10,919 nucleotides of DNA, taken from positions 1-10,919 of the forward strand of contig JAOXYB010058446.1 in the NCBI GenBank assembly GCA_028565635.1, given 5' to 3'. This DNA comes from Phoronis ovalis (lineage: Eukaryota > Phoronida > Phoronidae). Positions 1-6,720 of this stretch are shown here, piece after piece. The notes under the pieces are model-generated. The model saw only the letters and a list, made by a program, of their open reading frames with translations, was not told where the DNA came from and made no database searches. The position numbers and the translations under genes were made by a program. Positions within the stretch are counted from its first letter, which is position 1, and every line of letters starts with the position of its first letter.

Positions 1-151
1 GGTTGGTTTATAGTATAGTTTTATTGAAATATATTTAAAAAGGGTTGAGCATAGGAACTCTTCCCAGATCTCTAGTACAGATTCTGGTATCTGAACGGCT
101 GGTTAATTATCGCATGCGACACTCTTCTCCCAACTAAAAATTCCATTTATC

Positions 152-168
152 CCCTCTGTTTCTTTCAG
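152..168 (+). promoter_or_regulatory. splice-acceptor-like polypyrimidine tract
   Basis: A run of pyrimidines (ccctctgtttctttcag) ends in AG at 167-168, 27 bases before an ATG (196) and 163 bases before the better-placed ATG at 332. It fits the metazoan 3' splice-site consensus well. Similar but weaker acceptor-like endings occur at 949 and 1262, each just upstream of an ATG. This would suit spliced subgenomic mRNAs for the downstream ORFs. Such tracts also arise by chance in T-rich DNA, so this is only suggestive. Confidence 0.35.
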
Positions 169-195
169 ATTAATCAGCCAACCAGCACTATCGTC

Positions 196-426
196 ATGTA
201 CAAAATCATTCTTTTATTTTTTTTTTGGAGCAACCATTCCGTTAATTTAACAGGTTTGCAAACGTTTTTTTTTTTTACATATGATTCTTCGAAGCATCTT
301 TTGGAAAATTCACTATTCAATTATCCAACCCATGGCTGGACAGTCATCTGCACTGCCCTACCTAGCTTTCTTGATTTCTCTGTTTTCCCTAACCGGTTGC
401 ATTTACCTATTTTGTGCCTTGTGTAG
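196..426 (+). CDS. Hypothetical 76-residue ORF with hydrophobic leader, overlapping the next ORF
   Basis: I do not recognise this ORF. It begins with a hydrophobic stretch that could act as a signal peptide (MYKIILLFFFW), followed by two N-glycosylation sequons (NHS, NLT). The frame is open from position 76 although the first ATG is at 196. Much of the hydrophobicity comes from T-runs (for example a 12-T run at 265-276), which give Phe by chance. It overlaps the 332-565 ORF in another frame, and at most one of the two is likely to be the main product. It could be an accessory secreted protein or simply a chance ORF, and the latter is somewhat more likely. Confidence 0.15.
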   Translation: MYKIILLFFFWSNHSVNLTGLQTFFFFTYDSSKHLLENSLFNYPTHGWTVICTALPSFLDFSVFPNRLHLPILCLV

Positions 427-565
427 ACTGAAACTAGTCGTCTTCAAAGGCCGTTCAACTCAAAGTATAACCAATCACCCAGTCCCTCACCATGCCCCAG
501 ACCACAAAACACCCAGGACGACCACAACGCATCCCCACGTCTCGTGTAGGTCCTTAATCCGGTAG
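332..565 (+). CDS. Small single-pass membrane ORF (77 residues)
   Basis: The ATG at 332 sits in a CCATGG context and is preferred over the in-frame ATG at 281, which is preceded by a T-run. The protein starts with a short polar end (MAGQSS), then about 23 hydrophobic residues (LPYLAFLISLFSLTGCIYLF), then a cysteine/basic junction (CRLKLVVFKGR). The tail is rich in His, Pro and Thr. This is the layout of a small membrane protein with a short N-terminus outside and a basic cytoplasmic tail. No known family is recognised. Its codon use is less T-rich than the flanking spacer. It lies about 700 bases upstream of the PC4-like ORF, within what I read as the 3' accessory region of an LTR element. 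It could be a real accessory gene, an exon of a spliced product, or a chance ORF. Confidence 0.35.
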   Translation: MAGQSSALPYLAFLISLFSLTGCIYLFCALCRLKLVVFKGRSTQSITNHPVPHHAPDHKTPRTTTTHPHVSCRSLIR

Positions 566-1236
566 AAGCATTCATGCATGTTCCTATTCTACCACAATTG
601 CAAACAGATATTTGTTGATAAGAGGAATCATGTTATCTTATCCATGGTTGTTGATTTAAATACTGTTATGTTGTGTTAGTTCTTTAACTAAGGTCTCAGT
701 ACCTTTAACTTTATTCATGATATACTTGTTACGAAGCTTGTATATGCGATTCTTTTGTTAATTCAATTTATGTACGACCCCAATGGTCACAACTACATTG
801 TCATCTGATATACTGATATATCTTAATGTTAATCCTGCACACATGCAGTAATGCACTAGTGTAGCATACATTTGTATGTATTATTTTCCTAGTTTAGTGT
901 TTTCTCATTACTTGATACATAGATATGCCAACTATTTGTGTGTACACAGATGGATCAAATGCATCCTAACCACTGGGATGCTTACACTGATTCATTTGCA
1001 CATACAATGGTCGCATATCTGTGTTAAAATATTTACTTATCGGATGTATTAGTCCTCCACTTATGTTAGTATTATTTTTACTGTTACTTACTACATCGAT
1101 GATATTGTATTTATATTATTTAGTGTATCACAACCTTTGTCATACATATGTTACATGTATGTGATTCAGACTTATGTTATCTACAAGTGTTTACACATTA
1201 CCATAATATTGTATTTAATCACTCCTTAATCTTGAA
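566..1236 (+). other. AT-rich spacer between the two membrane ORFs
   Basis: No ORF of useful size is present. The stretch is T-rich and full of short TATGTAT/ACATAC-like words. One small reading frame stands out: ATG at 950 directly follows an acceptor-like tgtgtgtacacag and runs 25 codons to TAA at 1027 (starts MDQMHPNHWDAYTDS). It is too short to support as a gene. The spacer could be an intron or a leader for the downstream ORF. Confidence 0.4.
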
Positions 1237-1269
1237 TTGGTGTGTATATTGGTTAATTCACAGTTAGTC

Positions 1270-1776
1270 ATGCCTTCGCCACGGCCTCCACAGACAGCAT
1301 CTCTACCGATGTTAACAGCAACTTCATCGAGCATTACCACCATCGACCGTCCCTCCTCTCCTTGGAGCCGCTATACCACAGTCGCCTCCATCGCTTTCGT
1401 GGTTTCACTAATAGTGCTCATAGCCACAGTCACCGCAGTCCTTTTTAAATTGGACACTTGTGGATGTATCGATACATCCCAACATCCACTGCCGGTGACT
1501 CAGGCATTACACGCCGTGCCAGCACATGCGACGTATGCTATGTTACCTCCGATTACACCGAACATTGCCAACACGTTCTGCAAACCAGTTCGTCAGTTCC
1601 ATCTTGGCACCAATGTGTATATCACCGCTTGTTTCTATCGAGGCCAATACCGTATTGATATCCGTCGTTTCGTCAATGGAAAACCAACCATCATTGGTGT
1701 CCCGTTAACACCACTTCAATGGCAGTCATTATGCCATCTGGTGACAGCGATTCAAACATTTATGAACAATAATTGA
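1270..1776 (+). CDS. Membrane-anchored protein with a C-terminal PC4/p15-like domain
   Basis: This is the best protein-coding candidate in the window: 168 residues from ATG 1270. An in-frame ATG at 1237 would add 11 residues, but an acceptor-like ttaattcacag ends at 1262, so 1270 is preferred. Residues 1-35 are Ser/Thr/Pro-rich. Residues 36-59 form one strong membrane segment (IAFVVSLIVLIATVTAVLF), followed by a Cys-rich junction (DTCGC). Residues 108-166 resemble the PC4/p15 C-terminal domain: F-LG-N-Y at the start, then YRGQYRIDIRRF (PC4 has a GK-hydrophobic-DIRE strand here), then GVPLTPLQWQSL (PC4 has GISL-QW-L) and a final helix. PC4 proteins bind single-stranded DNA as dimers in the nucleus, so a membrane anchor is odd. 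GC content is higher than in the flanks, which supports selection on coding. The domain call rests on motif pattern alone; a different beta-rich fold is possible. Confidence 0.6.
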   Translation: MPSPRPPQTASLPMLTATSSSITTIDRPSSPWSRYTTVASIAFVVSLIVLIATVTAVLFKLDTCGCIDTSQHPLPVTQALHAVPAHATYAMLPPITPNIANTFCKPVRQFHLGTNVYITACFYRGQYRIDIRRFVNGKPTIIGVPLTPLQWQSLCHLVTAIQTFMNNN

Positions 1777-1830
1777 AATCAGTAATGGACATTTAATTAC
1801 CATGATTAATGAACTATTTTATTATAGATA

Positions 1831-1849
1831 TTTTTTTTTTTTTTTTTTT
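1831..1849 (+). repeat. T19 homopolymer
   Basis: An uninterrupted run of 19 T follows the stop of the PC4-like ORF by 54 bases. It could be a slippage-prone tract, or the reverse-complement poly(A) of a minus-strand insertion, but nothing recognisable lies to its left on the minus strand. Confidence 0.8.
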
Positions 1850-1903
1850 GGTGATGGTTCTTATATATTATTATTTGGTGATGGGTTTTATATATCTATA
1901 TTT
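1849..1903 (+). repeat. Two-copy 27-bp tandem repeat
   Basis: TGGTGATGGTTCTTATATAT at 1849 recurs as TGGTGATGGGTTTTATATAT at 1876, followed by similar T/A-rich sequence. The period is 27 bp. It lies in the 3' untranslated part between the PC4-like ORF and the polypurine tract. Confidence 0.7.
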
Positions 1904-1961
1904 TTACTTGTGACGGACGTTGATTCTGGATACATTTTATTCACGGGAGTGAGTGTTTTTG

Positions 1962-1975
1962 GACCCCGGGGGTGA
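1962..1975 (+). promoter_or_regulatory. Polypurine-tract-like sequence before LTR
   Basis: The sequence gaccccgggggtga lies immediately 5' of the TGTTATAC start of the LTR. The purine run GGGGGTGA directly abutting TG is the usual appearance of the plus-strand primer in Ty3/Gypsy-type elements, although here it is short and interrupted by CCCC and one T. Confidence 0.45.
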
Positions 1976-2167
1976 TGTTATACTGATGGCTGGTAACCAT
2001 AGTTTCATCCAGAATCAACGGACATATTTACTTAATACTAATTGTACTCCAGAGATAATTAGTCCACTAGGACTGGACTTTGGTGAATCTTGTACAATCA
2101 GAGGAACGTGCTTAAACTAAGTCACTGAGCATTATGTCCAGGGAAACTACATACTGGACTATCAAAA

Positions 2168-2175
2168 TATAAATA
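2168..2175 (+). promoter_or_regulatory. TATA-box-like element in LTR
   Basis: TATAAATA lies 192 bases into the LTR. Transcription would start around 2198-2205, near the aggggcgacc stretch, giving a U3 of about 225 bases. Confidence 0.4.
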
Positions 2176-2311
2176 AAGTAATTGTTATTGTCTGAGGGGC
2201 GACCTGACCAGGACACCCCACGGACACTTGAAAACCTTGAAACTGGTTTACGCCGTTTCACCTGATGTGCAAGGGTCAATTTCACGAAAATATAAACTTA
2301 TTATTTAATTA

Positions 2312-2317
2312 AATAAA
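2312..2317 (+). terminator. Poly(A) signal AATAAA in LTR
   Basis: AATAAA lies 60 bases before the proposed LTR end, downstream of the TATA-like site, as expected for an LTR poly(A) signal. The region is AT-rich, so a chance match is possible. Confidence 0.4.
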
Positions 2318-2478
2318 TCAGTCCGAATTACAATCTTACAACCTGTGTTGTGTTTTAGTTAATTCTTCAGCATAACACAACTACAGCTGTTCAATGTCAT
2401 TAACCATTATTTTTAAATTATTGAAATAACTTAATCTTTGACTTTCTGTTCACAGAAAAAAAATGTAGACTTATTTAA

Positions 2479-2826
2479 TCATATGTTAACAAATCTATAT
2501 TTTTCTGCTTTTATTGTTGTCCATTACGGTTCAATTATCATGCAAGTAACCAAGGTAAATTCCACAAAGTGAAAGTGGCTTTTAATAGAAGGACTTTTAG
2601 ACATTTTCAGAAGTTTAGTTGTTTTGAATCAATTAGTGGTATGTGTGTAGCAAGTAGAATAAATGCCTTTGGTTGTATATTAAGAAACAGGATTGCTGGT
2701 TTCATGTCCAGGATTTCATCCTCAGACAATTCTGTTATTCATGCATACTGCAATAAATTTTTTGAATTCAGTTGTTGGAGTCTATGGCGATCCAAAATAT
2801 ACTTATGTATTGTAGTTGTACAATAG
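2479..2826 (+). pseudogene. LINE (non-LTR retrotransposon) ORF2 C-terminal remnant
   Basis: The frame is open from 2479 to the TAG at 2824-2826. A KVKVAFNRRTFRHFQKF segment is followed by MCVASRINAFGCILRNRIAG, then FMSRISSSDNSVI and a final W-rich SLWRSKIY motif. This order is typical of the tail that follows the reverse transcriptase in CR1/Jockey-like LINEs of marine invertebrates: a basic 'VAYN..fR' helix, a short 'shr..tf..llr..i..F..R...S.N.ii' stretch and 'LW..W' near the stop. No start codon is needed because only the 3' end was copied, consistent with 5' truncation during target-primed reverse transcription. No reverse transcriptase or endonuclease motifs precede it. The frame is unbroken for 115 codons, so the insertion may be fairly young. 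The family assignment is from pattern only. Confidence 0.7.
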
Positions 2827-2970
2827 TGTTATTTATATTGTGTCTCCTGTTGTTTTTTTTGATAAATTACTGTGACAGTATAGTGTATATACGTTCCTAT
2901 ATTATTTATCTGTTTATTTCTCTCATATTTGTTTAGTATGGACATCATTTATTTTATGGATTAGCAATAA
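2827..2970 (+). mobile_element. Probable LINE 3' untranslated tail
   Basis: AT-rich sequence follows the LINE stop and contains a tatggacatcatttattttatgga stretch near its end, the sort of short 3' UTR CR1-like elements have after the stop. No poly(A) tail or clear simple-repeat tail is seen. The BEL/Pao remnant starts almost directly after it, so the exact join lies somewhere in about 2950-2975. Confidence 0.35.
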
Positions 2971-3213
2971 GCAAGAAGTTTTAGATGCAATCCCAAAATC
3001 ACATGGAACTGAATCGATCAAGAATATCAAGAAAACCTACCTATAGAAAGGACTTTAGGTCTTCGTTGGAACATAAAACGGGATGAATTTAATTTCGACA
3101 TAACATTGAAAGAAAGATAGGCTCATGATGAGAAGAGCATTGTTATCTATGCTAAGCTCTGTATATATGACCCACTGGGTTTTGTTGCACCATTCATATT
3201 TGTTGCTAAGAAA

Positions 3214-3723
3214 TTGTTACAAGACATATGCCAATTGAAGATTGGCAGGGACGAAGAACTACCAGAAGCACATGCAAATAGATGGAAATATTGGATATCA
3301 GAATTGCCTAAATTATCTGAAGTTAATGTTAGCCATTACTATAAGAATACAGATGTGATGGGATACGAACTGCACAACTTTTATGATGCATCACAGTCTG
3401 ATTACGGCGCAGTGTCATATCTACGTATGGTCGACAAGCATGGTAAAGCAAGTTGTACCTTTGTGCTGGGTAGATCACGTTTAGCACCGTTGAAAACGAT
3501 AACAATACCTAGACTTGTATCTAGACGTGTTAGGCCAACCTCACAGATTATGACCGACCTGCCTAAAGAAAGAGTGGATCCAAATAAAGCGCCATTTTCC
3601 TCCACTGGTACAGATTTCTTCGTACCATTTTTTGTGAAACAAGGTCACAGTATGGTGAAACGATATGGTTGTCTGTTTACTTGCTTGGCCACTTTAAAAG
3701 CCGTAGAAGGAAACCAGACATAA
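3214..3723 (+). pseudogene. Longest open piece of BEL/Pao pol: RNase H start fused to integrase core start
   Basis: This 169-residue frame is a fusion made by deletion. Residues 1-50 follow the reverse transcriptase thumb (LPEAHANRWKYWISELP is the typical 'W..Wi.eLp' helix). Residues 55-101 begin RNase H, with the catalytic Asp in FYDAS (residue 58), and end at TIPRL. Residues 102-169 then jump to the integrase: VRPTSQIMTDLPKERV, followed by STGTDFF with the first catalytic Asp at residue 134 and [13 protein letters not shown]. The rest of RNase H and the HHCC zinc-binding domain are absent between residues 101 and 102. The ATG at 3214 is internal to the original pol and not a true start. The frame ends at TAA after another deletion. 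No activity is expected. Confidence 0.85.
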
Positions 3724-4148
3724 TAAGAAGTGATAATGGAACTAATTTGAGAGGAGGTGAACGAGAACTACGAGAAGCTATTCAACAGTGGAATCAGCAA
3801 AAAATAAATAACTTTTTGAAACAGTAGGAAATTTCATGGATCCTCAATCCTCCTACAGCAAGTAATATGGGATGTGTCTAGGAGAGAATGGTGAGATCTA
3901 TCAGAGAGGTGTTAAGAGTTTTAGTTAAGGAACAATTCATGACTAATGAACAGTTATTGACTCTTATGACCGAAGTTGAAGCTATTTTGAAAGATAGACC
4001 TCTGACGAAATGGAGTGATGATCCGAATGACTTGGAACCAATAACGCCAAACCATTTTTTATTGCCAAGTAGCAAAGATCATAGCTGTTCTATACAGCCA
4101 CCTGGAAAATTTCATAAACACGACATCTGGAGTCGAAGTAAATGGTGA
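3700..4148 (+). pseudogene. BEL/Pao integrase core C-terminal half, frameshifted
   Basis: IIRSDNGTN (about 3720-3747) carries the second catalytic Asp of the DDE integrase. [15 protein letters not shown] follows, then a TAG at 3826, then LNPPTASNMG and a TAG (about 3879) directly before ERMVRSIREVLRVL, whose Glu corresponds to the third catalytic residue. The open frame 3888-4148 continues with LMTEVEAILKDRPLT and DLEPITPNHFLL, the conserved BEL/Pao integrase end. About 30-40 residues expected between the first and second Asp are missing. All three catalytic positions can thus be found, but they are split over frames and stops. Confidence 0.85.
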
Positions 4149-4158
4149 CAATTTCAGT

Positions 4159-4440
4159 CAGTATATGTTAAATTTATTCTGGAAACAATGTATAAAGGAA
4201 TATTTATATACACTTCAAGAAAGACAACAATCGTGTCGACCTAGACGAAATTTTATGGTAAATGATATTGTATTAGTTTGTGATGAAAACATACAACGGG
4301 GTTTCTGGCCGTAAGGTCGAGTTGTGGAAGTATACATGGCTACTGATGGATACGTACGTTCAGTAAAAGTTCGAACCATGATTGGATGTTTCGTGTGACC
4401 TGTAAATAAACTGTGTTTCTTAGAAGCTTATGTTGAATAA
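4159..4440 (+). pseudogene. BEL/Pao DUF5641-like C-terminal domain remnant
   Basis: Read in a frame different from the integrase piece, this stretch gives NLFWKQCIKEYLYTLQERQQ, then NFMVNDIVLVCDEN, GRVVEVYMATDGYVRSVKVR and a terminal PVNKLCFLE. That order (a W-x-E-YL-LQ-R helix, then 'gDlVlv.d', then 'gRv..v..g.DG.vR.v.vrt', then a Pro-v.kl..Le end) is the DUF5641 domain found at the end of BEL/Pao polyproteins. Internal stops at about 4312 (before GRVVEV) and at 4396 break it. The original stop is TAA at 4438-4440. Confidence 0.8.
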
Positions 4441-4693
4441 TAAATGAAAGTTATACTTAATACAATGTGTATAACAGTCACATAGCTGTGTAACAAGCTG
4501 TATCAATATTTGAATATTTTTAGAGTTATTATTTATTTAGAAGTTATGAATTTGTTTTAAGTAAGATGTAGTACATTGTTTACATTGTTAGTTTTGTTAT
4601 GCATTTATTTTTTTGTAGTCGAATCAATTGTGCATATGTTTAATTGTTTTGAAATTTGATCTCTAGAAAATAGAGCCAAATAGAGGCGGGTAC
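4441..4693 (+). mobile_element. BEL/Pao 3' non-coding region and polypurine tract
   Basis: AT-rich sequence without ORFs lies between the pol stop and the 3' LTR. It ends in a purine-rich tagaggcgggtac (4681-4693) just before TGTGTTATGG. An AG-rich tract with GGCGGG beside TGTGTTATG is typical of BEL/Pao elements. Confidence 0.6.
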
Positions 4694-4961
4694 TGTGTTA
4701 TGGCCAATTCTTTGTATATAGTATAATATATACGGAATCTCCCGCTAAGTTTCTGATGTTAGGATACTTGTATGTAAATTAGTTGTAAATGGGCATTATG
4801 AGAATTTAGGGTGTTTTCTTAGTCAGTCACAAGTTGTAAATCTGTGGTGGTAGACGTGGTCTACATACTATTCGTCAAGCTTATAACGAATTATGATGAA
4901 ACGAATATTAAAGAATTGACAACTAGACCAGTTGGAGTTTTACTTATTTGAAACCACTACA
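4694..4961 (+). repeat. BEL/Pao 3' LTR (about 268 bp)
   Basis: It begins TGTGTTATGG at 4694, directly after the polypurine tract, and probably ends at ACCACTACA (4961), giving TGT...ACA ends. Inside are a CCAAT box (4704-4708), a TATA-like TATAATATATA (4722-4732) and a poly(A)-type ATTAAA (4907-4912) 50 bases from the end. The left boundary is well placed; the right one is less sure. The next bases are TGG, which would be a primer-binding-site start if this were a 5' LTR, but the upstream pol and polypurine tract make it the 3' one. No 5' LTR is present for comparison. Confidence 0.6.
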
Positions 4962-5077
4962 TGGACGTAATTCTCCAAAAAAATAATTAGTTGCCGACAT
5001 TATAATAATGCTATTTCTCACTTTCAAGCTCAAAGCATATCATTTCAAATGTGAAGTTTAATTTCATCTAAAACGAG

Positions 5078-5165
5078 GTAATGGTTTTTTGGGTGTTTTT
5101 TTGCGTAGTCATGAAAAGGGTTGGTTCTTGGAGGTGCTACATTACAAGGGTGACGCTAAAAGCTT
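5078..5165 (+). repeat. Diverged relative of the G/T-rich minisatellite at 8182-8366
   Basis: AAAAGGGTTGGTTCTTGGAG (5115-5134) matches AAAAGGGATGGTTTTTGGAG in the second MITE (about 8211-8230). By eye, about 24 of 28 bases agree across the aligned core. No TIR could be matched around this copy, so it may be an old fragment. Confidence 0.45.
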
Positions 5166-5239
5166 TATCCAACAACTCTTGTACTAGATACTTTTTCCGA
5201 TAAGATTACTTACCTAGGTTTTATTTTCAACAGGTTAAA

Positions 5240-5604
5240 GACTAAGTCGGACCCTCGTCACCGTAAAAATTCATGAAAAATCCACATTACATTTTTTCAT
5301 ACAAAATAAATGTTTTCTGAAACTTTAACATTCATGCTATGTTATGGTGGTATTTTTAGACTTGTGTATGCATCGCACAAAGTTTAATTAATTTTTTATG
5401 ACATCTCATAAAAATCATAAGGTACATCCTACAGCAAAATCCTGCATATCTAAATTGGAGCTAACTACGCTTTTAAGAAGTAAACAATACTTCCATCATT
5501 TGGGTTGACCGAATTGTAAATACTGTGAATAATCTTTGAATTATTAATTAATGTTCAAATAAAGGTCATTTTTATTTAAACAGAGACGAGGGTCCAGCTT
5601 AGCC
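5240..5604 (+). mobile_element. MITE 1: 365-bp TIR element flanked by TTAAA
   Basis: The left end, GACTAAGTCGGACCCTCGTC (5240-5259), matches the reverse complement of the right end, GGCTAAGCTGGACCCTCGTC (5604 to 5585), at 17 of 20 positions. The flanks are TTAAA on both sides (5235-5239 and 5605-5609), which fits a 4-bp TTAA or 5-bp target-site duplication. There is no coding capacity inside, only AT-rich sequence, so this is a non-autonomous element. TTAA target sites are used by piggyBac and Kolobok transposases among others. The autonomous parent cannot be named from the TIR alone. Confidence 0.75.
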
Positions 5605-5608
5605 TTAA

Positions 5609-6720
5609 AAATGTTACATAAGTACACATATTCATATAGAATGCCCCTGAATCTTACCCGCCATCCTCCTGCACTTGCCCACTTTGATAGACCACTGCTT
5701 ATAATTGTTCTTTCTGGATAAAACTAAACAAAAATATAAAAAGATGCAATACTTATTTGCTATATAACATGAACACTCCTGTTTGAAAAATAATTTCATA
5801 GTAAAATTGTCCCTGGGGAGGTTACTCTTGTAAACATACATACAGGGAGGTTCAGCCCCCACTTCAAAACATCAGAAATTTAACTAAAAAATATTGTATA
5901 CTTGAACTACTATTTTGCTTAAATAAGTGTTAGTTACACTACCTATATTATATAGATGTAGGGCTTATTTTTAAGCTTTAGTAGTGGACACTTAGAATTC
6001 TTCCACCTTTGTAGATTTGGAAGATAAGCATTTTGTGTTCCGAAATACGGCTCTTGAACAACAAACGTAAGCAAGTTAGACCTCACATGAATTTAACCCT
6101 TCAGCATCATTAATCAGATTAAATGTTAATGAGAACAAATTGTTCCCTAACTAAGTTTTGTCATAAGATGCATTTGTGTGCCAAAAATCAAGTTACTCTG
6201 TTCACAGACTTCGGCTGTTGAATAAATTAATAATATTAATAACTATTATTCTCATGATTATCATACAAATATGCGTATTAAACCTTTCATGACGAATGAA
6301 AAATGTGAAAATACAGACTCCAGTATCAGTCTCAGTGTATACCTCACTGGTGTCAATATGTTCTATTTGTTACCTTAGCTATAGATACATGCTGACCATT
6401 ATACTGCAAGCGTCCATATATCTCATCACTCAAGACCAAGACATGATGTTTTCTTAGCACCACACTAAAAGATTTAAAACAGAACTTTGCTTTTTCAGAG
6501 AGTGCCCATGTCATAGCTTATCTCAGATATACACTTGGCCACCAGTAAGCCACACTGGAACTTAATTGGCCTGCATTTTGGTCTCTATTTACCTTCCGAC
6601 TTGAAACAACAACTTTATGTATCAGAGTTTACAAGTCATGGGCAAAAATAGCTCAAATGCAAAAAAAATGTCAGTTTCACATATTAACATATTATAGCCA
6701 GTACATTAAAACAAGTTAAT
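5609..6720 (+). other. AT-rich region without recognisable features
   Basis: No convincing ORF, RNA gene or element ends were found. A 76-codon minus-strand ORF (5632-5862) has no recognisable family and an ordinary AT-rich composition, so it is not called. This may be plain intergenic or intronic DNA. Confidence 0.5.

Larger units (their letters stand above)
1..2377 (+). mobile_element. 3' portion of an LTR retroelement with two small membrane ORFs
   Basis: I interpret this stretch as the end of an LTR retroelement that begins before the window. Reading rightwards it has two small ORFs with membrane segments (332-565 and 1270-1776), an AT-rich non-coding part, a short purine-rich tract (1962-1975) and a TG...CA LTR (1976-2377) with promoter-like and poly(A)-like signals. 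The position just before the polypurine tract is where env-like or accessory ORFs sit in Ty3/Gypsy-type elements and retroviruses. No gag, protease, reverse transcriptase or integrase is visible here, so the superfamily is not proven. A second LTR upstream would settle it. The alternative is a solo LTR that landed next to an unrelated small gene. Confidence 0.5.
1976..2377 (+). repeat. Probable 3' LTR (402 bp)
   Basis: The proposed LTR starts TGTTATACTGATG at 1976 and ends CTTCAGCATAACA at 2377. Reversed and complemented, the end reads TGTTATGCTGAAG, which matches the start at 11 of 13 positions, a short terminal inverted repeat of the kind LTRs carry. Inside are a TATA-like TATAAATA (2168-2175) and, about 140 bases later, an AATAAA (2312-2317), in the order U3-R-U5 requires. 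A purine-rich tract touches the left end. No second LTR is in the window, so the limits rest on these internal signs alone. Confidence 0.6.
2975..4440 (+). pseudogene. BEL/Pao retrotransposon pol, broken (RT end, RNase H, integrase, DUF5641)
   Basis: This is a decayed pol of the BEL/Pao superfamily. In order: the C-terminal end of reverse transcriptase with the family motif PIERTLGLRWN (about 3040-3072); IYDPLGFVAPF (about 3160-3195); an RNase H start with NFYDAS (Asp at about 3385); APLKTITIPRL; then integrase pieces and the DUF5641 end. Gag, protease and most of RT are missing on the left, where a LINE tail abuts it. Visible damage includes a frame change between 3000 and 3043, an in-frame TAG at 3118, a join at 3509-3530 that removes the rest of RNase H and the integrase zinc-binding region, another deletion with frame change near 3700, stops at 3826 and 3879, and a frame change near 4150. 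It is non-functional. A 3' LTR follows at 4694. Confidence 0.9.

Noticed and set aside
3402-4075. Minus-strand ORFs opposite the BEL/Pao pol
   Set aside because: These are antisense shadows of the pol fragments, with no independent signal.
4962-4976. TGG after the BEL LTR as a primer-binding site
   Set aside because: The upstream pol and polypurine tract show that this is the 3' LTR. TGG here is probably chance flanking sequence.
5632-5862. 76-codon minus-strand ORF
   Set aside because: No recognisable motif or domain, AT-driven composition and no neighbouring exon signals. Its length is expected by chance in this sequence.
6498-6548. Possible small exon between tttgctttttcag and a CCAGTAAGC donor
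   Set aside because: Only about 45 bases, with no recognisable peptide and no neighbouring exon; such pairs occur often by chance.
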